Shown: in pieces, positions 1 to 8,376 of the stretch | Numbering within the stretch: position 1 is the first letter of the stretch | Layout: every line of letters starts with the position of its first letter | Source of the DNA: G963691835 sp963691835 | Lineage (GTDB): Bacteria > Pseudomonadota > Alphaproteobacteria > Thalassobaculales > Thalassobaculaceae | Length of the DNA stretch: 64,000 nucleotides | Direction of reading: 5' to 3' | Assembly (NCBI GenBank): GCA_963691835.1 | Contig: OY829383.1 | Span: forward strand, 992,001 to 1,056,000 | The notes under the pieces: model-generated | Databases searched by the model: none | What the model saw: only the letters and a program-made list of their open reading frames with translations | What the model was told of the DNA's origin: nothing | Program-made: the position numbers and the translations under genes

Positions 1-2
1 AA

Positions 3-521
3 AGTCTGGTCGCCAGCTCAACCGCCATATTCAATGAGATCCGGTCGACGCGCCCAGACCTTCTGCCTTGCCTGTTTCGCGGCTTTCACTACGACCTGCG
101 CGGTGAAGGTGTCACGGACGACCCCGATGAGACGACGTTCCATCGTGTCCCGGTCTTCTCCTGGTTCAAGCACCGTCTGTCCTGCCGGTACAATGGCAAG
201 AGCATCATTGAGGGTCAGGAGAAGCGCGGGGAGCCCCTGACGCCACTGGAACGCGAGGCTGTCGATCTGGTCGGCACCTTGGCGCTGGACGACCGGTTCC
301 GCTATGACATGACGTTCGAGCGGGGAGACGTTCAGCTTCTTTCCAACCATCTGGTTCTGCATTCCAGGAACGCGTTCGAGGATTTTCCGGAGCCGGAACG
401 CCGGAGGACGCTGCTCAGGCTTTGGATGAACCTGAAAGACGGACGGCCGTTGGAACCGCATTTCGCAGACCGGCTCAACACCGGACCACGCGGCGGCGTC
501 ATGGTGCGCCCCTCGGCCTGA
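3..521 (+). CDS. TauD/TfdA-like Fe(II)/2-oxoglutarate dioxygenase, C-terminal part
   Basis: The reading frame is open from the window edge, so only the C-terminal ~172 residues are present and the start lies upstream. The stretch LSNHLVLHSRNAFEDF followed by RRTLLRLWMN is the typical end of a TauD/TfdA-fold oxygenase: the histidine of VLHSR is the distal iron ligand and the downstream arginine would bind the 2-oxoglutarate carboxylate. Such enzymes hydroxylate small substrates using O2 and 2-oxoglutarate, but the substrate cannot be read from this fragment. It is followed after 111 bases by an MmgE/PrpD gene on the same strand, so it may head a catabolic operon. A 673-codon frame on the opposite strand spans this and the next gene but is an antisense shadow. 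Confidence 0.8.
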   Translation, partial: SLVASSTAIFNEIRSTRPDLLPCLFRGFHYDLRGEGVTDDPDETTFHRVPVFSWFKHRLSCRYNGKSIIEGQEKRGEPLTPLEREAVDLVGTLALDDRFRYDMTFERGDVQLLSNHLVLHSRNAFEDFPEPERRRTLLRLWMNLKDGRPLEPHFADRLNTGPRGGVMVRPSA

Positions 522-632
522 CACCAAACGTCGCGTCCCGTTGACCCGCTGGACCGCCGCACCTAACGTCCTAGCTTCCCATAAAGCATCGTTGGCCGCC
601 TGAACGGCCGCCCCTCCAGGGAGGGACTGAAC

Positions 633-2036
633 ATGTCCGGAACGACAGAACACCTCGCTCAGTTCGCAGCGACGACCCAGTTTGACGCACTGCCCAACGA
701 TGTTGTCGAGCGTGCATCGCTGCTGCTGCTCGATATCGCCGGGATCGCCGTCCGCGCCCGCCATGACGCGGACTCCACACCCAGCGTGATATCGGCAGTC
801 CGCTCCCTTGGACTGGACAAAGGAAGTGCCCGGGTCTTTGGAGACGCTGCCACCGTCTCTCCGGCGGCGGCGGCGCTGGTCAACGGAACCTTGGCCCACA
901 GCCTGGACTTCGACGACACCCATGCGGAGGGCTCGCTTCACTGCTCCGCGCCGATCGTACCGGCGGCGCTGGCCGCGGCGGAGATGGCGGGGGCAGACGG
1001 ACGGACCGCGCTTCTGGCAATGATCGTGGGTTGGGAGATCCAGACGCGGCTCGGTATGGCGCTTGATCCGCGCGCGCACTACGACCGTGGCTTCCATCCG
1101 ACAGCGACCTGCGGCGCGTTCGGCGCAGCCGCGGCAGCAGGTATCATCTTCGGCTTGGATCAGGACCGGATGACGAGTGCTTTTGGCGTTGCCGGCAGCC
1201 AGGCATCCGGCTCGCTGCAGTTCTTGTTCGACGGTGCCTGGACCAAACGGTTCCAGGTCGGCTGGGCGGCCCAGGCCGGGCTGGTTGCCGCGACTCTGGC
1301 GCGGGACGGCTTCAAGGGGCCGGGTCAAGCGGTCGAAGGGGCGCACGGCTTCCTCGGTGCCTATGCGCCCGACGCCAACGCGGAGACCGCCGTCCGAAAT
1401 CTCGGCAAGGCATGGGAGACGATGGAGATTGGTGTGAAGCCCTATCCCTCGTGCCGCTATACCCATTCCGGCATGGACGCGCTGATCGCGCTGAGGGACG
1501 AGCACGGCCTTAAACCAGAAGATGTCATAAGCGTGGAAATTGGCCTGAACCGCCCCGGCATGACCATCGTCGGCGAGCCGGAGGAGAAGAAGCAATCCCC
1601 CGAGAACGCCGTCGACGGTCAGTTCTCGATGGCATTCTGTGCGGCGGTTGCTCTGCGCGAAGGCACCATGGGCTGGGACGATTACGCGCGGCACCTGGGC
1701 AACCCGGAGACAGCCGCCCTTACCCGCCGCGTTCGATGCATCTTTGACGAGGATGTCCAAGCCGCGTTGCCGGATTTCTCCGCCGTCGCCCGGGTAGAGA
1801 CAACACAAGGACGGCTTGAGAAGTTCGTCCGCGTGCCGAAGGGCGAACCGTCGACCTTCCCAACCGCTGCGGAGTTCCAAGCAAAGTTCGATGCCCTGGT
1901 CGCCCCGTATATCGGGGATGCCCGGCGGGAGCGGTTGGCCAACCGGCTTCTCGGCTTCGCCGGTGAGGCGTCCGTCGCCCCGATGCTCGAAGACAGCCGA
2001 CCCGACCCAGCGCTGCGCATGGCTGGCGAAGACTGA
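633..2036 (+). CDS. MmgE/PrpD family protein
   Basis: A 467-residue protein of normal length for the MmgE/PrpD family (2-methylcitrate dehydratase, cis-aconitate decarboxylase and relatives). The N-terminal helical domain shows the hallmark ALVNGTLAHSLDFDDTH followed by a histidine-bearing SLHCSAPIVPAALAAAE segment. FHPTATCGAFGAAAAAGIIFGL and the later VKPYPSCRYTHSGMDA are further family signatures. The family acts on branched or tricarboxylic acids without a metal; the exact substrate is unknown here. The start is set by a strong GGGAGGG Shine-Dalgarno just upstream. It is followed 41 bases later by a MaoC hydratase and then an acyl-CoA dehydrogenase, which fits a small acid catabolic pathway rather than the methylcitrate cycle, since no prpB/prpC-like genes are visible. 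Confidence 0.88.
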   Translation: MSGTTEHLAQFAATTQFDALPNDVVERASLLLLDIAGIAVRARHDADSTPSVISAVRSLGLDKGSARVFGDAATVSPAAAALVNGTLAHSLDFDDTHAEGSLHCSAPIVPAALAAAEMAGADGRTALLAMIVGWEIQTRLGMALDPRAHYDRGFHPTATCGAFGAAAAAGIIFGLDQDRMTSAFGVAGSQASGSLQFLFDGAWTKRFQVGWAAQAGLVAATLARDGFKGPGQAVEGAHGFLGAYAPDANAETAVRNLGKAWETMEIGVKPYPSCRYTHSGMDALIALRDEHGLKPEDVISVEIGLNRPGMTIVGEPEEKKQSPENAVDGQFSMAFCAAVALREGTMGWDDYARHLGNPETAALTRRVRCIFDEDVQAALPDFSAVARVETTQGRLEKFVRVPKGEPSTFPTAAEFQAKFDALVAPYIGDARRERLANRLLGFAGEASVAPMLEDSRPDPALRMAGED

Positions 2037-2077
2037 CACCGGATCAGAAACAGGCCTGTTAAGGCGGGAGACATCGA

Positions 2078-2596
2078 ATGAGTTACGGCGCCAGCCCGGT
2101 CCCGGGCAGCCCGGAGGGTCAACGCTACCGGGAAGATATTGGACGGTCGTTCGAGGACTTCACGGTCGGAGACGTATACGAACACAGACCCGGCCGGACC
2201 ATCGGCGAAGCGGACAACACCTGGTTCACGCTGCTGACCATGAACACCCATCCTCTTCACTTCGATGCGGAGTACGCGGCGCAGTCCGAGTTTGGAAAGC
2301 CGCTTGTGAACTCATGTCTCACCCTGTCCATCGTGGCCGGGATGAGTGTGTCCGACATCAGCCAAAAGGCCGTCGCCAACCTGGGCTGGACGGATATCAA
2401 GCTGACGGCCCCGGTTTTCGTCGGCGACACGATCTATGCGGAGAGCGAGATCCTAGACAAACGCGAGTCCGCGTCGCGGCCAGGGCAAGGGATCGTCAAG
2501 GTGAAGACGATCGGCAAAAAGGCGGACGGAACCGTCTTTATGAGTTATGAGCGCAGCATCCTGGTGGCCAAACGCGGCCACGGGATCGACGTCTAA
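2078..2596 (+). CDS. MaoC-like (hot-dog) enoyl-CoA hydratase/dehydratase
   Basis: A 172-residue single hot-dog protein. FEDFTVGDVYEHRPGRTI is the usual N-terminus of MaoC-like hydratases, and NTHPLHFDAEYAAQSEFGKP is the hydratase motif with its catalytic histidine; the aspartate of classical R-specific hydratases is an asparagine here, as in the mesaconyl-/beta-methylmalyl-CoA-like branch. The end carries the family's VFVGDTIYAESEIL strand. It would hydrate an enoyl-CoA or dehydrate a hydroxyacyl-CoA. A GGGAG Shine-Dalgarno precedes the ATG by 8 bases. It sits between an MmgE/PrpD gene (41-base gap) and an acyl-CoA dehydrogenase gene (24-base gap), so co-transcription is likely. The substrate is not identifiable by eye. 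Confidence 0.88.
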   Translation: MSYGASPVPGSPEGQRYREDIGRSFEDFTVGDVYEHRPGRTIGEADNTWFTLLTMNTHPLHFDAEYAAQSEFGKPLVNSCLTLSIVAGMSVSDISQKAVANLGWTDIKLTAPVFVGDTIYAESEILDKRESASRPGQGIVKVKTIGKKADGTVFMSYERSILVAKRGHGIDV

Positions 2597-2620
2597 GTCC
2601 GAAGAATAAGGAGCAAGCAC

Positions 2621-3796
2621 ATGGCTGTCGCCGAAGAGACGAGCCTTGAGGATCGGCTGGAACAGGAGCGGATGATCCTCGACGCCGTTGACCGGTTCCT
2701 GGAGAAGGACGTCGCGCCCTACGCCCATGCGCTTGAGGCGGAAGACACCTATCCCGTTGAGATCGTCGAGAAGATGAAGGAACTCGGCCTGTTCGGCGCC
2801 ACCATCGGCGAGGAATGGGGCGGCCTCGGTCTCTCAGCCAGCACCTATACAAAGGTGGTCGAGCGGGTGTCGGCCGTCTGGATGTCGGTTTCCGGGATCT
2901 TTAACTCGCATCTGATCATGGCCGCCACCATGGAGCGGGGCGGCACCCCTGAGCAAAAGGCGCGCTATCTTCCCAAGTTCGCCACCGGCGAGGTGCGGGG
3001 CGGTATCGCGCTGACGGAGCCCGACGCCGGAACGGACCTCCAAGGTATTCGCACCCGCGCCGACAAGGACGGCAACGGCTACCGGCTGAACGGAGCCAAG
3101 ACCTGGATCTCCAACGCGGTCGAGGGCGGCTGTCTGGCGATCCTGGCGAAGACCGACCCGGAGGCGGAGCCCCGTCACAAGGGCATGAGCCTTTTCATGG
3201 TGGAGAAGAGCGACACCTTCCAGGTCACCAAGCGTATGAAGAAGCTTGGTTACAAGGGCATCGACAGCGGTGAGTTCACCCTGGATGACCTCTATGTCCC
3301 GCACGACGCGCTGATCGGCGGTGAGGAAGGTCGGGGCCTTCAGCAGATCCTCGGCGGCCTCGAGCTTGGACGGATCAATGTCGCCGCGCGCGGCGTCGGC
3401 ATCGCACGGGCCTGCCTTGAGCAATCGGTCCGCTACGCCCAGGTCCGCAAGACTTTTGGCAAGCCCATCGCGGAGCACCAGGCCATCCAGCTGAAGCTGG
3501 CCGATATGGCCACCCGGATGGAGTCGGCACGATTGCTGACCGAGCAGGCGGCACTCGCCTACGACAAGGGAGAACGCTGTGATCTGGAAGCCGGAATGGC
3601 GAAGCTCGCGGGCTCCGAGGCGGCGCTGGACAACAGCATGGACGCTATGCGCATCCACGGCGCCTATGGCTACTCAAAAGAGTTCGATATCGAGCGCTAC
3701 TATCGCGACGCCCCGCTTCTCGCGATCGGAGAGGGGACAAATGAGATGCAACGCATCATCATCGCCCGGCAACTGGTGAAACGCTATCCAGCCTGA
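2621..3796 (+). CDS. Acyl-CoA dehydrogenase
   Basis: A 391-residue protein, full length for the acyl-CoA dehydrogenase family. The middle FAD-binding domain has GIALTEPDAGTDL and WISNAVEGG; the C-terminal helical domain ends with YGYSKEFDIERYYRDA and IGEGTNEMQRIIIARQLV, where the glutamate of GEGTNE is at the usual position of the catalytic base. It oxidises an acyl-CoA to the 2,3-enoyl-CoA and passes electrons to ETF. Together with the adjacent MaoC hydratase it gives two consecutive beta-oxidation steps. The ATG follows a clear AAGGAGC Shine-Dalgarno. The acyl chain preference (glutaryl-, isobutyryl-, 2-methyl-acyl or other) cannot be told from the sequence alone. Confidence 0.92.
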   Translation: MAVAEETSLEDRLEQERMILDAVDRFLEKDVAPYAHALEAEDTYPVEIVEKMKELGLFGATIGEEWGGLGLSASTYTKVVERVSAVWMSVSGIFNSHLIMAATMERGGTPEQKARYLPKFATGEVRGGIALTEPDAGTDLQGIRTRADKDGNGYRLNGAKTWISNAVEGGCLAILAKTDPEAEPRHKGMSLFMVEKSDTFQVTKRMKKLGYKGIDSGEFTLDDLYVPHDALIGGEEGRGLQQILGGLELGRINVAARGVGIARACLEQSVRYAQVRKTFGKPIAEHQAIQLKLADMATRMESARLLTEQAALAYDKGERCDLEAGMAKLAGSEAALDNSMDAMRIHGAYGYSKEFDIERYYRDAPLLAIGEGTNEMQRIIIARQLVKRYPA

Positions 3797-3839
3797 GCTC
3801 TCCAGCCCGACCTATCCAGCCTGACCGGGAGGACCCACC

Positions 3840-4916
3840 GTGACCGATATACCCACTGTGATGAAAGGCGTCGCACTCACCGGGCACGGCGGGCTTGAAA
3901 AGCTGGTTTGGCGGGACGACCTGCCTGTCCCCACGCCGGGCCCGGACGAGGTTCTGATCAAGGTCCTGGCGGCAGCGGTCAACAACACAGACATAAACAC
4001 CCGTATCGGCTGGTACTCGAAGACCGTGCGGGGCGACACGGCCTCGGGCGCGGCAGACGGCATCCAGGACTTCGATGCCTCCGACGGGTCTTGGTCCGGC
4101 TCACCCATTCCGTTTCCGCGCATTCAGGGGGCGGACTGCTGCGGCCTTGTGATCGGGGTCGGGTCCGGCGTTTCGGACAGCCACCTCGGAGACCGTGTTC
4201 TGATCCGCCCCATGCAGAACCGTCCCGGACCGAACGGACGGTCTGTCGTTTGGACGTTCGGATCGGAGTGCGACGGCGGCTTCGCGGAGTATGCGGTTGC
4301 CCGGTCTTCGGATGCGATCGCGGTTTCGTCGGAGTGGAGCGACGTGGAATTGGCGTCCCTGCCCTGTGCCTACTCGACCGCGGAAGGAATGCTCCAACGG
4401 GCCGCTGTCGGCGCCGAGCGGGTGCTTATCACCGGCGCGTCGGGGGGCGTGGGATCCGCCGCCGTTCAGCTCTGCAAACGCCGGGGTGCCGAGGTGATCG
4501 CCATGACCAATCCGGACAAGGCCGGTGCGCTGGCCGCACTCGGCGCGGACGCGATCGTCGGGCGGGACGATCCGCTCATCCCGGATTCGGTCGACGTGGT
4601 GGTGGATCTCGTCGCGGGCCCCCGATGGCCGGAGATGATCGACGCGCTGGTCCCAGGCGGGCGTTATGTCGCCTCGGGCGCCATCGCAGGGCCGATCGTT
4701 GAGTTGGACGTCCGCACGCTCTACCTCAAGGACCTGACGCTGCTCGGATCAACCCAGCAGACGGACAGCGTGTTTACGGATCTGATCGGCTACGTCGAAG
4801 CGGATGAGATCAAGCCGGTGATCGCCACCACCTTCCCGCTCAAGGATATCCGGGCGGCTCAGGAGGCGTTCCTGTCCAAGCGGCACATTGGGAAGATCGG
4901 CCTTTCCGTCGGCTAA
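3840..4916 (+). CDS. MDR-superfamily oxidoreductase (quinone reductase-like)
   Basis: A 358-residue medium-chain dehydrogenase/reductase starting at GTG after a GGGAGGA Shine-Dalgarno. The N-terminal GroES-like domain (residues ~1-160) carries PDEVLIKVLAAAVNNTDIN. The nucleotide-binding domain shows VLITGASGGVGSAAVQLCKR, the glycine-rich loop of NADPH-dependent members. The cysteine cluster of the structural zinc in true alcohol dehydrogenases is not visible, pointing to a zinc-independent enoyl or quinone reductase. An insert at residues ~60-90, rich in Asp, Ser and Gly, precedes the RIQGADCCG strand. It ends the five-gene plus-strand run. Its stop codon overlaps by three bases the stop codon of the convergent transporter gene, so no terminator fits between them. 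Confidence 0.85.
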   Translation: MTDIPTVMKGVALTGHGGLEKLVWRDDLPVPTPGPDEVLIKVLAAAVNNTDINTRIGWYSKTVRGDTASGAADGIQDFDASDGSWSGSPIPFPRIQGADCCGLVIGVGSGVSDSHLGDRVLIRPMQNRPGPNGRSVVWTFGSECDGGFAEYAVARSSDAIAVSSEWSDVELASLPCAYSTAEGMLQRAAVGAERVLITGASGGVGSAAVQLCKRRGAEVIAMTNPDKAGALAALGADAIVGRDDPLIPDSVDVVVDLVAGPRWPEMIDALVPGGRYVASGAIAGPIVELDVRTLYLKDLTLLGSTQQTDSVFTDLIGYVEADEIKPVIATTFPLKDIRAAQEAFLSKRHIGKIGLSVG

Positions 4917-6166
4917 ATCAGGATCGCGACAACCGCTGCCGTCATGAACGTCGCCAAAACGCCGCCAAGCAGAGCCCGGGTGGCCAAGGGGATCAGGTCG
5001 GCACGTCGCTCGGGTGCGAGCGCCAGAAATCCGGCCAGCATGATCCCGACGCTGCCGATGTTTGCGAAACCGCACATCGCGTATGTCAGGATGATCGAAG
5101 AGCGTTCGGACAATGCGCCCTCCGGCAGTCCCGACATCCTGAGATAGGCCACAAGCTCGTTCAGCACGATCTTGATCCCCAGGAGAACGCCGGCCGTTCC
5201 GGCCTCGGCCCATGGTATGCCGAGAAGCCACGCCACCGGAGCCATACACCATCCCAGGACACGCTCAACACTCAACGGAGCGCCCCCGATGGCGGGGATC
5301 GCACCCAGGATCTCGTTCACCAGCGCCACCAGCGCCACGAACACGATCAAGGTCGCCGTGATGTTCATTAGAAGCCGAAGGCCGTCCCCGATGCCGCCAA
5401 CCAACGCATCCATGGTTCCGGCATACCCCGAACCGTCCGGCTCTTCAGAGGCTTGAACGATCGGTGTGGCCTCGCTGGCTGGGATCATCAGGCGCGCAAC
5501 CACCACGGCCGCCGGCACACTGATGATGGACGCGACCGTCAGGTGGCCGACCGCCCCATCCACCACGGGCCCGAGAATGGTGGCGTACAGCACCCAGACA
5601 GTCCCCGCGATCGTCGCGAGACCCGCCGTCATCACCAGTAGGAGGTCGGCCCGGGACATCCCGGAAAGCTTCGGTTTGAGGAGAACGCCCGCCTCAACCA
5701 TGCCGACGAACACGTTCGCCGCGGTTCCGAAGGCCGCCGCGCCATCCAAGCCGAAAAGGCGCTTCAGCGCCCAGGCAAGTCCACCGATGACCCGGCCAAG
5801 AATGCCCCAGTGCCACAGAACAGCCGATAGGGCGGCGGTCACGAGAACCAGCGGCAACGCCCGGAAGGCCAATATGAAAGAGGCACCCGGATACGGCTCC
5901 TCAAATGGCAATGGCCCACCACCCAAGAAGCCGAAGACCAGTGACGTGCCCGCCGTCGTTGCCCGGTCCAGTGCCAGAACCGCGTCGTTGAGTGCCGCAA
6001 GAACCGAACGCGCCGCCGCACTCTCCAGAAGCAGGAAAGCCAGGATGAACTGGAGTGCGAGGCCGACGCCGATCAGCCGCCAGGACGGCATTCCCCGCCG
6101 CTCTCCAGCGGCCCATGCAATCGCGAGCAAGGCCACGAGACCCAGGACGGCCTGAACTTTTTCCAT
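4913..6166 (-). CDS. CNT-family nucleoside permease (NupC-like)
   Basis: A 417-residue, very hydrophobic inner-membrane protein. Family marks are ILAFRALPLVLVTAALSAVL in the N-terminal part, GTAANVFVGMVEAGVLLKPK (the re-entrant loop and nucleoside-contact region), the following MTAGLATIAGTVWVLYA, and in the C-terminal half VLNELVAYL and CGFANIGSVGIMLAG. Concentrative nucleoside transporters import nucleosides driven by Na+ or H+. In the contact loop the usual VEAP-type motif reads VEAG, a small deviation that may alter substrate range. It is transcribed away from the HTH gene that lies about 500 bases upstream on the same strand. No purine or pyrimidine salvage genes accompany it. Confidence 0.9.
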   Translation of the reverse strand: MEKVQAVLGLVALLAIAWAAGERRGMPSWRLIGVGLALQFILAFLLLESAAARSVLAALNDAVLALDRATTAGTSLVFGFLGGGPLPFEEPYPGASFILAFRALPLVLVTAALSAVLWHWGILGRVIGGLAWALKRLFGLDGAAAFGTAANVFVGMVEAGVLLKPKLSGMSRADLLLVMTAGLATIAGTVWVLYATILGPVVDGAVGHLTVASIISVPAAVVVARLMIPASEATPIVQASEEPDGSGYAGTMDALVGGIGDGLRLLMNITATLIVFVALVALVNEILGAIPAIGGAPLSVERVLGWCMAPVAWLLGIPWAEAGTAGVLLGIKIVLNELVAYLRMSGLPEGALSERSSIILTYAMCGFANIGSVGIMLAGFLALAPERRADLIPLATRALLGGVLATFMTAAVVAILI

Positions 6167-6269
6167 GCACTCGCTCCCCCAACAGCGTGCCGGTCACAGT
6201 CGTGGAATTCGGAAGGTGTGTCGAGGCTCGGAGGCGCTGGGGCCTGTCCGGATTGTCGGACTGGAGAGG

Positions 6270-6644
6270 CTAACCCTTGGACTCTTCGGCGTCCGCCTTT
6301 GGAGCGGCATCGTCGAGCGGCGAGACGCCAATGCGGAGCGCAAGCCGGTCGTGCAGGCTCTCCAAAACCTTCTCGCCGGAGCGGGGCAGAGGAATGCGCC
6401 GCTTAAGACAATAGGCGATGAGAGCTGCGACGATCTCTTCGCTGCGAAAGGACATCGGGATGCTGTCGCCCGAATCCGGCAGGATCCGCAGCGTAGCACT
6501 CGGCGGCCCATCCATCGCTTCGAGAACCTCAAGCCCCCTGACAGTCCCAAGGGGGAGCTTCTTTCCCAACCTCGGCGCAAACTCTGCCAACGCCGAAGCG
6601 GATTCATTCTCCGTGAAGACCAGGAATCGGAATTCCCGTGGCAA
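6270..6644 (-). CDS. Small protein of unknown function
   Basis: A 124-residue acidic protein that I do not recognise. The best start is TTG at 6644: a long GGAGGGGG Shine-Dalgarno lies five bases upstream (complement of 6650-6657) and no ATG is better placed. The start MPREFRFLVFTENES suggests a beta strand, the centre (FRSEEIVAALIAYCLKRRIP) an amphipathic helix, and the last ~20 residues are charged and disordered. It has no signal peptide or membrane segment. It sits 33 bases downstream of an HTH protein gene on the same strand, so the two are probably co-transcribed and may act together. Confidence 0.6.
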   Translation of the reverse strand: MPREFRFLVFTENESASALAEFAPRLGKKLPLGTVRGLEVLEAMDGPPSATLRILPDSGDSIPMSFRSEEIVAALIAYCLKRRIPLPRSGEKVLESLHDRLALRIGVSPLDDAAPKADAEESKG

Positions 6645-6677
6645 GGCGTCCCCCTCCGCTAAGCCGCGTCGCTATGG

Positions 6678-7145
6678 TCAGCGCGCTTTCAAGGTGTCTA
6701 ACACGGTCGTTGCGATCAGGTCGATATCGGCCTCGTCCACAGACCGTTCAAGACTGAGAATACGTCTATATGTCAACGCAATACAGCGTGCCACCTCCCC
6801 TTTCGTGACATCGACTTCCGTCGCGATTTCCAAGACACGCTCCACGACCGATAGGAGCACCGCGTACCCATCTGAACCAGCCAAATCACTCGTTGACGCG
6901 GAGGCATGTTCCGCATCGATCCTTTCCCATTCCGGTACTTCCTGCTCGACCGCAGCGTACAAAAGCTCTACCGCAGGGATCCGAAGGGCGCGGGACAGGC
7001 GTACAAGCACCATCGGGCGCGGCATGTTGCCCATGCGAATAGTCTTGATCTGATGCGATTTGAGGCCTGCAATGCGGCAAGCCTCCGCCTCGGAAAGGTG
7101 GAGCTCTATAAGGCGACTTTTCAACTTTTCAGACAGAAGAATCAT
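6678..7145 (-). CDS. HTH (XRE-like) DNA-binding protein
   Basis: A 155-residue protein whose first ~65 residues read as a helix-turn-helix: LHLSEAEACRIAGLKSHQIK followed by IRMGNMPRPMVLVRLSRALRIP, the layout of XRE/Cro domains. The rest (residues ~70-155) is acidic and helical with no recognised domain. The ATG has no evident Shine-Dalgarno; an AT-rich imperfect palindrome lies directly in front of it, so translation may be nearly leaderless or the gene may be autoregulated there. Downstream on the same strand are a small unknown protein and the nucleoside permease; divergently lies a ChaN-like gene. It may regulate either side, which is inference. Confidence 0.68.
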   Translation of the reverse strand: MILLSEKLKSRLIELHLSEAEACRIAGLKSHQIKTIRMGNMPRPMVLVRLSRALRIPAVELLYAAVEQEVPEWERIDAEHASASTSDLAGSDGYAVLLSVVERVLEIATEVDVTKGEVARCIALTYRRILSLERSVDEADIDLIATTVLDTLKAR

Positions 7146-7147
7146 AG

Positions 7148-7161
7148 ATAATGCGTATTAT
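7148..7161. promoter_or_regulatory. AT-rich imperfect palindrome, possible operator
   Basis: ATAAT-GCGT-ATTAT has 5-bp arms around a 4-base centre and begins two bases upstream of the HTH gene's start codon. It lies in a locally AT-rich patch between the HTH gene and the divergent ChaN-like gene. Its position suits autoregulation by the HTH protein, but this rests on symmetry and place only; part of it could equally be a -10 element. Confidence 0.35.
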
Positions 7162-7300
7162 GAAGGAATTTCTTGAGAGTTTATCCACGGCCAATGCTGG
7201 CCGGGAAGCTTTTTCCTCCTTTTCACCCACTATTTTTGAGACGGCGGGACGACAAAATACACGCGCACACAATCGTTGCAGTTTTTTGTGGGAAGGGCGC

Positions 7301-8302
7301 GTGCTAATTCGTTTTATCGTTGTCGCGTCTCTTCTTACGGGTCTGCTTCAATGGTCACTGTCAGCTCACGCTGCAGGCGCGCCTTGGGAAAGCAGGATCG
7401 AAGCCGATCATCCATATGTCGGCCGAATCTGGTCGAATCGGACCCAGGCCTATGTGGAATTCGACAAACTGGCGGATGCGATCATTGATGCCCGTCTGGT
7501 CCTTTTGGGGGAGAAACACGACAACCCGGATCATCATCGGCTTCAGGCGGTGCTGATCGATCGTATCGTCGGAAGCGGTGCAAGACCGGCCATCGTCTGG
7601 GAAATGATCGACCGCAGCAAGCAGGGCGACCTGGACGCTGTTGGCGGAAGCGCCGATCCGGACGCTCTTGCGGATGCGGCCGACTGGCAGGCGTCAGGAT
7701 GGCCGGAATGGGAGACTTACAGGCCGATCGCCGTATCCGCGGCCAAAGCGGGTTTGGCACACATCGCCGCAAACCTGGATCGCGCGGATACCCGTACCGT
7801 CGCAGGCACCGGCGTGTCGGGCATTCCTTCCGAACTCACGGACCGCATCCCGGGCGCGCGGGATATCCCTGAGAGTGTGGCAGCCGAGCATTTGGATGCG
7901 GTGGATAAGGGCCACTGCGGGCTCGTCCCCCGGGATCGCCTGGGCCCCATGGTCGATGTGCAGTGGGCACGGGATATCGCATTGGCGGAGGGTCTGCTGA
8001 GGGGCGAGGCGAGAAGCGGTGAGGGTGCGGTCCTGATCGCAGGTGGCGGCCATACAAGAACAGATGCCGGGGTGCCTGTTCATATCCGGCGGGCGTCGCC
8101 GGATGCGCGTCTGGTCACGGTTGCCTTCCTTGAGGTCCCGGCGGGTATCCGGGATGCCGACGGCATGAAGGAAATTGCCGAAAGCGAACCGGCGGACTTC
8201 ATCTGGTGGACGCCAATCGCCAAGGATGTCGACTATTGCGCTGAGCTGAGAGAACGGTTTGGTGGCCATAAGCCGAAGTCCGGCACCGGCCAGGGCGGCT
8301 AA
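7301..8302 (+). CDS. ChaN-like (Tiki/haem-binding uptake superfamily) exported protein
   Basis: The frame is open from 7151, but the GTG at 7301 gives a proper N-terminus: a short basic start, the hydrophobic run FIVVASLLTGLLQWSLS and an AHAAGA cleavage region, with GGAAGG shortly upstream. The mature protein carries LLGEKHDNPDHHRLQ near residue 70 and AGGGHTRTDAGVP near residue 250, the two signature segments of the ChaN family (haem-binding uptake, Tiki-like fold). At 333 residues the length is normal. There is no lipobox cysteine, so it is probably periplasmic rather than a lipoprotein. No iron transport genes adjoin it. Its exact role (haem binding or metal-dependent hydrolysis) is open. 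Confidence 0.8.
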   Translation: MLIRFIVVASLLTGLLQWSLSAHAAGAPWESRIEADHPYVGRIWSNRTQAYVEFDKLADAIIDARLVLLGEKHDNPDHHRLQAVLIDRIVGSGARPAIVWEMIDRSKQGDLDAVGGSADPDALADAADWQASGWPEWETYRPIAVSAAKAGLAHIAANLDRADTRTVAGTGVSGIPSELTDRIPGARDIPESVAAEHLDAVDKGHCGLVPRDRLGPMVDVQWARDIALAEGLLRGEARSGEGAVLIAGGGHTRTDAGVPVHIRRASPDARLVTVAFLEVPAGIRDADGMKEIAESEPADFIWWTPIAKDVDYCAELRERFGGHKPKSGTGQGG

Positions 8303-8314
8303 AAGGCTTTGATT

Positions 8315-8333
8315 GCCCCCTTTCCTTGGGGGC
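8315..8333 (+). terminator. Weak hairpin between ChaN-like and aminotransferase genes
   Basis: GCCCCC and GGGGGC form a 6-bp stem around a 7-base loop just after the ChaN-like stop codon. No T-run follows, so it may attenuate or stabilise rather than terminate. Confidence 0.25.
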
Positions 8334-8376
8334 CGGTCGTGGCTATGACTACGCTCCCACCCAGGAGAATGAGTTC

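Noticed and set aside
18..2039. A 673-codon minus-strand open frame
   Set aside because: It is antisense to the dioxygenase fragment and the MmgE/PrpD gene, which both have family motifs and a Shine-Dalgarno; its protein looks like low-complexity GC-rich shadow.
8315..8333. Rho-independent terminator after the ChaN-like gene
   Set aside because: The stem is only 6 bp and has no T-run; it is listed only as a weak hairpin.
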